DNA from: Epinephelus fuscoguttatus
Lineage: Eukaryota; Chordata; Actinopteri; Perciformes; Serranidae
Direction: 5' to 3'
Length of the DNA: 64,000 bases
NCBI RefSeq assembly: GCF_011397635.1
Contig: NC_064773.1
Span: 2,904,501-2,968,500 of the forward strand
In this document: positions 36,781-48,700 of the stretch, piece after piece
Numbering within the stretch: the first letter of the stretch is position 1
Layout: every line of letters begins with the position of its first letter
Program-made: the position numbers and the translations under genes
Notes under the pieces: generated by a model
Databases searched by the model: none
Seen by the model: only the letters and a program-made list of their open reading frames with translations
What the model was told of the DNA's origin: nothing

Positions 36781-36812
36781 GTGTGTTTGAGGCAGCTGTT
36801 TACCTGAGCCAT
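36781..36812 (-). pseudogene. Relic of a tetraspanin exon 1 with copy-A-type promoter upstream
   Basis: The minus strand from 36812 reads ATG and then codons for AQVNSCLKH, after which homology to exon 1 stops inside the exon. The sequence on its 5' side (36813-36920) matches the copy A leader and promoter, including 'gagctagttatagctgacag'. The sequence on its 3' side is the copy B/C-type promoter. This is the scar of a recombination that joined two tetraspanin 5' ends. Confidence 0.8.
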
Positions 36813-36829
36813 GTTTACAGGTGAAGGTC

Positions 36830-37011
36830 CAGCAAGGAGCAGGAGGGTGAGCTAGTTATAGCTGACAGGGAGAGGAGGGCGGTGTCTTCCAGTAACTGGA
36901 CGGAGGAGGTTAATTCACAAAACTTCACATTTTCAAGAGCTGCTCCTGATGGCGACATCCAAAGACAATTTTTAGGATTGTCACGTTTTATTTTGAGGTT
37001 TAAGAGTTTAA
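36830..37011. repeat. Second copy of the copy A upstream region
   Basis: 36840-37005 matches 20320-20490 with few changes, including 'caagagctgctcctgatggc' and 'gacatccaaagacaa'. It is therefore the duplicated promoter and upstream flank of copy A type. Confidence 0.75.
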
Positions 37012-38632
37012 TTGTCTTTTATCGACAATTCCAGTCTATTCTGGGAACGAGCTCCCTTTTTCAGCAGTGATGGGATCCACCCCATCTTCGGGGCACCCGA
37101 GCACTGTCAGCAAACATTTTCCAGCCGTCACAACTGCCTCACTTCACTGGCTGTCCGCCACTCGTTTCTCTACAGCATCGTACCACACACCGGTCACTAA
37201 TCGCTCCTCACCTCCTGTCTGTACCGCTAGCTCCCCCTACAGCCCAATAATCACCATAACATGCCTGAGAGCCACACAATCAGAGTCAGAATCACCAACA
37301 GATCTAGCAAACTTCTTTCTGAATATAATTGTCTGAATATCTGCAGAGACCAAAACAATTTAATTCCAATAGCACCTGTTTCCACCACTGGGCACTACAC
37401 CCCTGCTTCAAATACATCTCTTTCCGCCCAAGACTCCTCAGACCCTCATTATTGTAAGTCAAGGACATCTGCTCTGCCTTTACAGTCACTTTGCTGCATC
37501 GGGACACCTTTTCCAAACCACTATAAGTCAGCTGAATCGTACCCTGAACATCAGGATAATCTGAGTGATGCCTCCTCACCAAGCTTCAGTTTGTCCTCTT
37601 TTCGTCTCCAGGAAGTTACTAATGCTCTCTTTATCAGCTGGTGCAGATAGTTTAGATGCTTTCTTTCTTAAACATTCTGCACCACTTATTGCAGAATGTA
37701 TAACTCATATTCAACCTGACCATCTCCACTGGAACTATGTCCTTCCCTTACATAAAGGAGGCGATAAAACTGATAAAAATAGCTATCGCCATATTTCCAA
37801 ATTACGTTGCCTGGCTAAAAATGTAGGAGTCCCTGGTAAATCATCAACTTAGATCATATCTCTCTTTGTTTTCTGTACTCACTCCCTATCCGTCTGGTTT
37901 TAGGCCTAAGCACAGCACCACATCTGCATCCTCTCTGGTTCTAAATGACGTTACACCAGCCCTGGATAGCAAAATGTCTGGTGCTGCTCTGTTTATAGAC
38001 TTGTCTAAGGCGTTCGACACAGTTGACCATTTGTTACTTTTAAAGAAATGATCTCGTATTGGTTTTGATTCTGTCAGCTGCCTGTGGTTTGAAAACTACC
38101 TCTCCAATAGACTGCAATGCGTAAAGATGGGTGATGTTCATTCTAAAGTTTTGAATATTACTAAAGGTGTCCCACAGGGCTCAGTGTTAGGGCCAATATT
38201 GTTTTCAGTTTACATAAATGATATTTATGCTTTAATCAGAACTGAACTCTGAGGAATATCATTCTCTTACAGTGCACCTCATACTACATAGAACAATCTA
38301 CAAAAGATCTTAAACTTAGACACTCTGCCGCCCTTATGGCAGTTTAGTGCCTTATTTCGGATCTTGTTTTAATTGAGTGTAAATGTTTTTAACGATGCAT
38401 CCACACTGTAGCATGTTTATCACTCTGTATTTCTACTTTTAGAGCCCATTTATTGCTCGTGTTGTTTGTTGGTTTGTATGATCTCATTTTTGTTTTAATT
38501 GATATGCACGGTTGTTCTTTGTTTGCCGATTAATTGTTTTAATGTCTTTGTTCATGCTCGGCATCGTTGAAAATGAGGGTCTCCCACAATTGATTTCCTG
38601 AGTCTTAAATAAAGGTTTGAATGAATAAATGA
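37012..38632 (+). mobile_element. L2/CR1-like LINE between copies B and C
   Basis: An ORF1-like tail (FIDNSSLFWERAPFFSSDGI, then HP; about 37012-37100) resembles the esterase (SGNH) domain end of CR1/L2 ORF1. It is followed by RT motifs identical to those at 22.5-22.95 kb (FRPKHSTTSASS, LSKAFDTVDH, VPQGSVLGP). At about 38220-38240 the frame jumps from the INDIYA-like position to the end of the C-terminal domain, deleting the catalytic YADD region. The 3' tail with AATAAAGG matches the other copy. Confidence 0.8.
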
Positions 38633-39480
38633 ATTTATAGTGTACCTGGTGGACTCTGGGGATGTCTGCCTTGTGTAGAGTCCAGCAGGGATCAGCAGGT
38701 TGTGATCTGAGAGACAGGAAGTCAGTTTTCATTGAAAACTTTAATATTTCAGCTTCTTCATCTTTGAGGCGACTGTGCGGTTCTTCATTTAAAATAATGA
38801 ATGACTTTATTTTCATTTTAAAAAAAAACCCATCAACAGACGTGCTCAAAAAGGACCAGGAAAAGTGTATACTCATATAATCCAGCCCCCTTCTCAGTAT
38901 TCATGTCTCATTTAAAAAGGAAATTGTCAACAACTATTCCAAACTTATTTACAACCATCAATACAGATAAACAAAACAACAGTCTCAGATTTAAATAAAC
39001 AAACCCCAGATGAATAAATAATAAACCAACCCCTCTTCATCTGTATAACTCCTAAATATACTGTGACTGTAGATCTTTTTAAATCGCTCTCTAGTTGTGC
39101 TTGTTCAGGGAACAGTTGATAGAAATCCTTAAGTCGTGAGTCTGAACTCTGAGAAAAGCTTCAGTTGGCAGTTCATACTTTAAATTTAATCACAGTCAGG
39201 GATGTCATTGTGTTAGAGATACACTAAATTCATACTTCAGTCATACTCTTTTAGTTTTCACCTTGAAACTACAACCCAGAGAAATGTTGGTCATTTAAAG
39301 TGTTGTCATTACGCCGTTTGTCCACCAGAGAGTGCTGCAACATTGGAAAATATATCTTGGTTACCATTTTACAGTGGGCACAAATTTACAACATGATCAG
39401 AAAAGTTTGGGTTCATGTTTTGTTTTAAAGAAAAACTCTATATGGAATTCAATTTAAGTCTATCAAATAAATAAATACAT
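38633..39480. repeat. Downstream flank of tetraspanin duplicon, unit C
   Basis: Nearly identical to 24005-24850 over its whole length. No gene is present. Confidence 0.75.
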
Positions 39481-39486
39481 AAATAA

Positions 39487-40160
39487 CTAAATGCGGTGCT
39501 TGGGGCTGGCTTTCTGCTCCACTGGGCTGAAGCGTTCTTCATCAAGGTTGTGTGCTATGGTTGTGAGTGAGTCAACCTTCTGGTGCACAGGGCCAGACAA
39601 AGTCACTTCCAGGATGCTGTCCAGGACGTCATCGAACTGCGTCCACACGGTGTTGTCTGACGATTTTGGCCATTTGATCCTCTTTCCTTGACGAATGGAT
39701 TGGGGTTGCCGGAGGGGAGCTTGATGGGTCTGGTCTCTGGTGCTGGGGCAGCTGGAGTGTGGAGAGATCTTCAGCACTGTGGGGTGCTTCCTGGCTGGAG
39801 TTCTGCTTCGTCTCATCGGGCACTTGGGTTGCTGATGTTCCACACCTGCTTGAACTGATCTGGTGTATTTTGAGCCCTTTGGTGTTTTTGCAGACTTTTC
39901 CGCAGCGGCATCTGACCACAAATTGGCAGATACTGGTGTGTCCGTCCCGTTGAGTCTCTCATTCTTCCCCTCTCAGGAGACTGTGGGGTATTGCTCATTT
40001 GGTTCCTTCGTAGCTTGAGTTGGTGCCCTTTTGCGAGTGCTGCCCAGCCTTTTGTGTCCGCGCCAGTCTTTCCTGGAGGTCAGCTGTCTCTCCAGCGTCA
40101 ACGACCTTTCTCAGTTGATCTTTCCTGGAAGCCACTGGTTACCCAGAGATGACTTGTGAT
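39487..40160 (-). mobile_element. R2-like LINE N-terminal part, second copy
   Basis: The same zinc-finger (CRCGKVCKN...KIHQ) and RIKWPKSSDNTVWTQFDDVL frame as at 24855-25321, again ending near an ATTT-rich run. The 5' leader of the element extends to about 40160. Confidence 0.72.
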
Positions 40161-40249
40161 ATACACTTGTGGGTGCGTTGTGTTGTTACCTATCTAAGGT
40201 AACTGTAGCTTTTGGCCGGGAGCAGATATCATCAGGTGGTGCCCAACTG

Positions 40250-40580
40250 TCACTGTGTGTTTCGACCCTCGACCACAACACGCTCTAGTTGGAGGACCGG
40301 CAGTGGTTGGCCACATCACTGCCTATCTGCTTCTGGCCTCCAGCTTTCCACTTCTCTCTTACTCCAAATCCAGCAGGAGGCCCGTTCAGCCTCCCCCCAC
40401 ATCTTGCGAGGAGCTTGTTTTTTGTTCCTTCCATCAAGGCCCAGAGCTGACGGTAATCGCCATGCTGACTTGGCTGGGAAACCTCTGCATCCGATCTCCA
40501 CCGGGAAGAGCCACGCCTTCCAACCCTTGTCCTTACAATCCTGGACTAAGGGCTGGTACTTCAAGGCCTTCCTCTTTTGT
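40250..40580 (-). mobile_element. R2-like LINE C-terminal part
   Basis: The minus strand of 40564-40316 reads KYQPLVQDCKDKGWKAWLFP, then VEIGCRGFPAKSAWRLPSAL, then AERASCWIWSKREVESW and a stop. This is the extreme C-terminus of the same LINE type whose N-terminus lies downstream on the same strand (39921-39487), so the order of the two halves is permuted. Confidence 0.72.
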
Positions 40581-42770
40581 ACTTATTCAATAGACTTAAA
40601 TTGTTTTCCACACTGTGAGGATGTATTAAGACACAATAGTGATTTGGCTCTTTGTAAAGCCAACGTCACTCAGCGTTGACTTAAAAAAGACACCCTTTTC
40701 CCTCATTGTGGCGTCTACAGGATTTAAGACAGTACTTCACACAGGCAAATTTTGGTTTTCTGGTTTTTATTTCTGTAAGTCGTCGAGGATCTACAGTATC
40801 AGTTCACAGCAGAATCAAACATGATACAAAGAAGAGATGAAAAATAAAGAATATTGCCCTTTTCTTCAGCTGTGCAGACATTTAACTGGCGTATTCATCT
40901 TCACACAGTGACGTTCTGAACTCATACATCCAGTCTTCCCCTTTCTTCCTTCACACTTTGCATTATATAAAAAAAGAACAAGTTTTAAGTCTCCTGGACC
41001 TCACAGCACATGCTTTTAATTTTAGTCTCTAAAGCTTGGTCAACACAGCGCTCAGTTTTCAAAATAAAAGCCTTAACTTCTCGTTTCTGACGGCGTTTAC
41101 ATCATGCTGGTTCAAAGGGTGGATTATGAGGGGTTGATTTAGGATATAATGTTTAACGTCGCCAAGTGTTGACAGTAACAGAGAAAGGAAAGACCCACTG
41201 TGACATTCACTAACAAAACAAACAGGATATAAATATGTATTTAAAAAAAATTAAGCAACTGAAGCGAGTGGCAGCTTAAAGTCCATCAGTCTGTCCAGGG
41301 ATGGGAAGAAAACAGAAGCTTTTTGCCGTCAAAAACCACTTTAATTATAAAATGTAAGATATTGCAGCGTTTCAGTGTCTGCAGAGCAAACAATGACTGT
41401 GGCACTCACGGTTTAATCGTCACTACAAGGCCATGTGATGTGTTTTTGCGTTTGCTGAACCAAATAAGATCAGTAACGTTTTAAAAAAAAGTGCTCTTTT
41501 GCATTTACAAGTGCAATGACTTTCAGGGAACTGCAGCCAAAATTTGTAAACTTGAAGCTCTTCTGAAGTTTGTGTAGGTGACAAAAAAGCCAGAGAGGAT
41601 TTTGGGAAAGTTTTGTTTCCTCAGTTTTCGATAATCACAAGAAATTAGGAGTAAAACTTTAAATTCAGATGTTTTTCTTTTAAGTTTAGTTCAAGTTTTT
41701 GGCTCCTTCGTTCTGTTCAAACCTCAAAAGCGTCGAAAGTTTGACATTAAAATTTGGATTCTTGACAAAATTGAAAGATAAATGTCCAGAATTTGTTTCC
41801 TTGAACTTTTAAAATTCTCTTTTGCACAGGATGCAAAATCCTTCGAAAAATCATCAAAATTTAGAGATGAAAATCTGTCTGTAAAAATTTGATTCTTGCT
41901 CAAAACGACAAAAAATAACTGCATACAATTTTTTTTTAGAGCTAAAATCCTAAGAACAAACTGAGAATTTAAAGATTAAATCTTCACCTTTTTTTTTCTC
42001 TCTCAATTTAAACTGAGAACATTTTTCGCAAAGTTCACAGTGTCTTCCCTATCTAGAGGAGGATCAGGCCCAAAACTTACAATAGAAATAAAAAATGAAA
42101 AAGATTAAGGTCTACAAATTCCACCTTTATACAGAGACGTTCATTTTAGCTCACATCTTCTCTTTAATGTGATTTTAAATTATTTTGTGATTGACTTTTC
42201 TCAATCAAGTCGTCTCGGGTGTATCCAGAGGAGGATTTTTGGTGCCAGAGTCCATTGAATAAAGAATAAAGTCTCAAAATTTCCCATTTTTTCCTTTTGT
42301 GATGTTGGAAACAAAATATTTTACAATGACACTGTTTTGTTGAACAACTTTAGGTAATTATCTTGTGATAGTTGGAAGAAACAAAACTTAATGACCTCCA
42401 TCTTCTCTGGTTTTATGAGAACAGCAGATTTGGACATAAACACAAGCGATCAACAAGCCCCGCCCCCAACGCACAGACTAATCAGATCCACTCTGCACTA
42501 GTTAAAAAATTAAAAAACAAAGTTGCTGCAGGTCTTTCCAGAGCCGCTTAAGAAAATGAAACCCAGTGGTGATACAGTTTCTGTCCATTGATCTCAGTGG
42601 AGCCGACAGTCTGGACTCCTCACAGGGACGTAAGGCACTTTGGACGCTCCGTCCTCTAACTGCAGAGATCGCCTCAAATTCAAGAATAAACAGACAAACA
42701 ACATAAACCGCTCGACTTCCTGACGCTCTACATGAAGCTAACAACAGAGGAGAGAAGTGGCGTCACTCCT
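40581..42770. other. 3' flank of copy C
   Basis: 40581-40830 matches 14086-14330 beside copy A. 40980-41160 resembles the probable 3' UTR of copies A and B. 41160-42420 is AT-rich, with loosely repeated phrases such as 'aaaatttggattcttgacaa'. No exon was found. Confidence 0.5.
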
Positions 42771-45679
42771 TTAGTACGCCGGAGGGTTATGCAGCTCCTG
42801 GTATTTGGGAGGAGGAGTGGCGAAGATGGCGGGGACGGACAGCAGGACGGTGGGTCTGTCGGGGTGACGCATCTGGTGGATGATGATGGAGGACAGGATC
42901 ATGCCCAGCAGCTGGAGGGAGACACAGGAGGGTGAGTTTACATCAGTCTTTGTGTTCGTACAGACACACATGCAGTATTATTTTATTCATTTACAAGAGG
43001 ACCAGATCAAAGCGGCTCTTGATTGGTCAGAATTTCCATGTGGGGAAAAAACCAGGAAGTAAAGCAAACGTTGAAGAAGAGTACACTTGCAAGGTAAATG
43101 TGACACTTTCTAATGTCACAATGGAGGGACAACTACGCAGGTTGATTTTAGCGCTGCTCATCGTGGACTATATTGCTGTCATTGTTCATTTTATGAAAAC
43201 AGCTGTTTGGAAAAACCTCATTTGAACTCAGTTTTTAGCCTCATTGTAGCCTGTAGCTCTGACTGCCTCTCTGGGCACCGCGCTCACATGTAAAAACATA
43301 GCTCAAATGAGGTTTTTCCAAACAACTATTTATGTCGGGGCTTCAGGACACTTGGATCACTACGGACGAGCAGTATGGAGATATTTTGTGGTTTCAATGA
43401 TGTGTTTTTGGACGTTTGAATCTGGGGCGCCGTCAGCCTCCATTAGGTGGAGTTGTGTTGCTACCTCCTCTCCCCTTGGATCTCTGCAAGTGATGTGAGG
43501 ACTCTAAAACTTCACCTGAGCCTCCCTCGGCATATGGGTGAGTAGATAATGGCTGCATTTTCATTTTTGGGTGCACTATCCCTTTAACTCCAAGTATAGA
43601 GTAAAGACAGTTTCAGGTTCAGCGGTAGGTTTTTCTAACATCAGACATGACTCATTTTGTCAAAAAGAAATTAAAAGACAGATAAATTAAATTAGATTTA
43701 AAAAAAAAAAAAAACTTTTATGTCCATTAACAAGTAAAGTCATCACTGATGTAAAAACATCCTGGCTCCACACATGCACCTTAAATGTTTATCTGGTTTG
43801 TCTGGTGGGTTTGGTGACGGTGATTTCAGGGCTGTTTCTAGTTAAACAAAAAGGATCTTCCTCTTTAACACAAAGCTCTATCTCTGTAGGGATCCCTTCA
43901 TAATGTTGTCAGACACTTAGAACAACAGTCTGAATCTGTCAGTGGCAAAAACATATAATAAATAAATAAATATAAAATAAATGCTGATTAAATCTTACCG
44001 CCAGGATGGCCAGAGTGAAGCAGACTCCAATCATGACGTCAGCGACCAGCAGGATGTAGTAGCTGATGATGGGGAAGCAGCTCTGAAGACGGGAGGAGAG
44101 AAAAGGTCAGGTTGTGTTTCACAGGTCAAATAATCAGCTGATAATTTGTGTCAGTATGTTTGTTTAGTTTGTTCAACTCAAGTTTTGGCTCCACTCACCT
44201 GGCTGTAGACATAATCCCTCTGCAGTGTGACCTGAAGGAGACCATAGAAGAAGAAGAAAACGTTAGTAACCTGAAGTTTAAGAGCACGATTCAGAACGAT
44301 GAGGTGAATGTTTTAAACTCACTCTGTATCTGACTGCCTCACACTTTCCCTCCATCTGCTCCTCCTGGTTGCACATACAGGAGTCGGGGATGTTGTCCTC
44401 CCAGTCCTTGTAACTGAACAGACCGCAGCAGTGCAGCTAAAACACCAGAGAAGAAGAAACAGGAGGGTTATTAATCCTGCCTCTATCACAGGCAAGAAAT
44501 GATGCGAGTCAAGGGCGCCGACTGATATTCAATTAATCGTTACAGCTGAATTTAACAGCAAAAAGTCCCAAAAATTTGACGGCTGTGGGTTCGCAAACGT
44601 GACAATTTGCAGATTTCTCGCTCTCTTTTTGACGCAAAGTGAATATTTTAGACAATTGTTCAAACAAGGAAAAAGAAATCTGATAATTCACTTTGGGCTG
44701 GAGGCGGCGTCACTTTTATTAACGAAATCTATGACTGCATATGTTCATCAACGACCTTTTTTCCATACTGAGACGATGATGAGACGACATTGGCGACTGA
44801 TCATATCGACCACCAGCATAAAGAGACCTGGATAAAGCTCTGAAGCCATGCACGCTACTTCCTGTTTAGCGCTCTGCTACTGGAATGGAGATGAAGTTCT
44901 ATAATCTTGTGGCTCTTCTTAACTTTCCAAATGTTATCAGACTCAATCGATCAAATCCTGATCGTGAAACAAGTTGTTTTGCGGGGGTGGTGATGCTAAA
45001 AAAAAAAAATAATAAAAAAAAGTATCCACTGATTTACAGACGTCTATTTTGGTCATGTGGGTCATAGGAAAAAGTCAGGTGATGGTGTGTCTGTTTGGCC
45101 ACTACGAAAATTGGCTTCAATGCCCGGCGCACTTCCTGGCGGCCTCATATCAACATGGAATATTGTTGACAAAAAAGACAAGACTAAAACAAAAAAAAAT
45201 TCTTAAATAAAATCTGTATTTTCATCGTCAAAAAAGAAAAATAAAATCATTAAATTATACGAAACTGTGGAGGTCGCATTTTGTATTATTCCTTATCTTA
45301 TAATAAAACAGTTGTGTGTGAGCTGTGTGAAAGAAGGACAGTGGTTTATCTAGTCTGTGGTGAGTTTCCACCTGCTCAACCGGCGTCCATCTTGAATATT
45401 AAATCCATACTGACAAAGTGTGAACAAAACACGACAGGTCAGAAAAGCCTGAAATTTTTGATATCAACTTTCAGAAACGATTTTATTTTAGGTGTTATTA
45501 ATATTTTTGACCCTGTGCACAAAAAGAAGGAGCTCGTTGAAAGTCGACTGCACCAAATCTTAGAAGGAAATCTGTGTAACATTGTGAGACTTAAAGGAGC
45601 TGTGTGTGACATTCAGAGCATGAATATAAAGATAAAGTGGAGTAATGGCATCCTGAACAGAGAATGAACTCCCTCTGTC

Positions 45680-45715
<36 letters not shown>

Positions 45716-48700
45716 AAACTGAGCTGCTCAGTGGTTTGTTGTGTTGAGCCGGTCCGGTGAGGCGTACTGAATTCATACAACAGTTACCGCTAATATCTGG
45801 ACAGCGCTGTCGTGGAAGTGTAGGGCCGAACCTCCAGTTCCCCCGTTTGACACAGTTAGCTCTATTTATGGAGTTACCACTGTTAGATGTTAGCTGACCA
45901 GATTTGATTCATCTTTTACTGAGAGAAAAAATGACAACCTAAATGTGAACATGACCCCTGTCCTCCACTATGTGATAAAATAGTTCCTCTTTCTTTGGCT
46001 TTTCGGTTAATATTTTACCCGTTTCCTGACAAACGTGAAAGCCACAGGACAAAGCGTGTTCCTCTTTAAAAACAAGAAGTGAGGAATAATGAAAGCTGCG
46101 GTGGGAACCGCCGCTGGCTTGTGCGGATATGACAAGTCATTTGCGTGTTAGTAAAATCATCCACTCCTCCCTCACTGCACTTGACATTTCTGCCCGACGA
46201 CACACCTGGCCGTCAGCCAGCCAATCAGGCAGGTTTTTGGAACAACCCAGTGCCACTGCCACGGGTCAGGACGGCACGAACTCCAAATTTTTATGTCAGG
46301 TTCATCTGCAAATTAATGTCCAGATGAATCGATTTATCAACAAAACATCACGTGTGTGTCTTACCCCTTTCTGCAGTTCCTCAACCAGGGTCTTCACGTC
46401 TTCTGAAGCCTGGTCCAGAGGCAGATTTTCGCGAGCCCTTGTCTCCATGATGCCCTCCAGCTGCAAACACAAACGCAGTCATTATTGGTACGTTTTATTA
46501 ATTTAACATGTAAAGACCTTAGTGTCTGAAAAAAACTCGGGAGTCGACTAGAAGCATCAGGGTCGTTACCTCGGGACGGATGGCAGCAGTGGGGATACCA
46601 ACTCGGAGCATCAGCAGAGTTCCAATAACCATGCACACCAGGAACTGTGGATAAAAACAGGAAAAGACCGTCAGCACAGAAGTTTTTAAGGAAGGAAAAT
46701 GAGTCATGACGGTGTTTCTGCAGGTTCGAATGGAGCTGTACGCTTTGTTAGAAAATCTCTTAAATCTAAATGAAGTCTTTTTAAAAAGCAGCTTTCAGTT
46801 TTCAGAGTCAAAACAACCTTTTTTTAGGTCACTGAGGAGAAATTAAGTGTTGGACGGAAACAAACCTGCAGCTCCCTGTAAACCACACTCACAATAACAG
46901 GAAGTGAAAGACAGAGAAACCACACAAGTTGAGAAAGTTTCTCTGTAGACTTCAGTCTGTTTGCAGTTACTGCAAACTGGTTTTCCGATCAGACGCCACA
47001 GATGACGTAAATCTGGAATTGTTTTTCAACAAATTCATCGATGATTCACCGTATCAGATTTTGAAATAAACCTCACATCCTCTTCTATCCTGAAGTTTCA
47101 TCACTCTGTGCAGTCCATGTTTCAGCTGGTCTTTGAACTCACCACGATCAGAGACACTTTGCTCTCCCTGTGGGCCCCGTAGGCTCCCAGGATGGCGATC
47201 ACCATGGTGATGGCGCCCACGACATAGAGGCCGATGAGGCCGGATGTCCGACCCTCCAGCTGCAGGCAGAGAGGAAGAGATTAACAGGTTAATCTTTTGT
47301 TTATTTGTTCTTTAAAACAATAAACTATTTTGTAAATTCCATGTGAACAGTGTTTGTTCTTACTCCGACTCCCTCGCCTCCATGAATATTTGTGAGGACC
47401 TGAATCAGCAGAGCGAACGCGATGATGAGACCGCCAATAATCTGAAAGAAAGACAAAACAGAGTTTGATCAGATCCAGAGACTAAAACAACAACAGTACA
47501 ATCACATTAATGTGGTGACGGAATAATTGGGAAAATGACGGAGAAAATTCACAGTAACGCTCCCTCAACTTGGAACGACTCAGAAAGTCGCTGTAAATTT
47601 ACACACACGACTTGCTGACCTTGACTTCCTGTACTCAGAAACATGACAGATGAAGGTAAATGTTTGGTTGACAGAGACATTATTATTATCTCACATATTA
47701 CATAAAGTTTTTGCTCTGGTTATTTGATAAACAGTATGAGGCAGTGGTGGGACCAAGTTATTGTTTTGCAAGTCACGAGTCTTATCGCACTGGGTCCAAC
47801 AGTTTGCTTTCACTCGCCTCTGCAGCAGCTGCTCCTCTCATCCATCAGTGTGATCTGATCAGCTCTGATCATATTGACTGATCAATTATCTTCGCTGCGA
47901 TTCAAACTCAACAAACTGCTGCTGAGGAAAAAATGATCTCATTAAGAGTTCCTGCTCACAGACCTGCGAAAACCTCTAAATTTAGAGAGGGGACGCAGAA
48001 TGAGAAAATAATAAATGAATTTCCCCACTCCTAAAGTTTCAAGTCGCTCTCCACCAAATATAATTTTAACAACAGAGTAATAATATGCTTAATGTACAAA
48101 ATCATGAATGCTTTTTAAAATTTGTATTTATTTGTCTGAACGAGTTTGCTGGACGTTTTTGCATCTCTGTAATTTCCCACCTGCGCATTCTGCAGGCTGC
48201 AATTTGTAGAGTGACCTGGATTAATAAGTTATTCATTAGCATTAACCCTGATAAAACATTAGTGAATGTCCTGGTGCATCAACAAGTCAGGGACAAAAAT
48301 CACTTTGTAATGTGAAGCTTTAAACCAGAGGAGCTATTAATGTGTTTAAAAGCTCTGAACGGTAAAATACAACACGTCATCTTTGTAGCGTCCATGTTGT
48401 TTCCACATTACGACTTAAACGCTCTTGAAAACAACCAGGGCTGCAGCTACTGATTATTTTCACTGTGGAATAATCTGTCGACCATTTCCTCAATTATTTG
48501 GTCTCCAAGATGTCAGAAAATTGTGAAAAATGTCGGTCAGTGTTTCCCAGAGCCGAAATTGACGTCCTCAAATGTCTTGTTTTAGCCACAACCCAAAGAT
48601 ATTCAGTTTACTGTCACAGATGTGTAAAGAAACCAGAAAATATTCACATTTAAGAAGCCGGAATCTGAGAATTTTGACTTCTTTTCTTAAAGATTAGTTG

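Noticed and set aside
40212..40679. 155-codon plus-strand frame
   Set aside because: It lies antisense to the C-terminal part of an R2-like LINE, which gives the recognisable protein on the minus strand.
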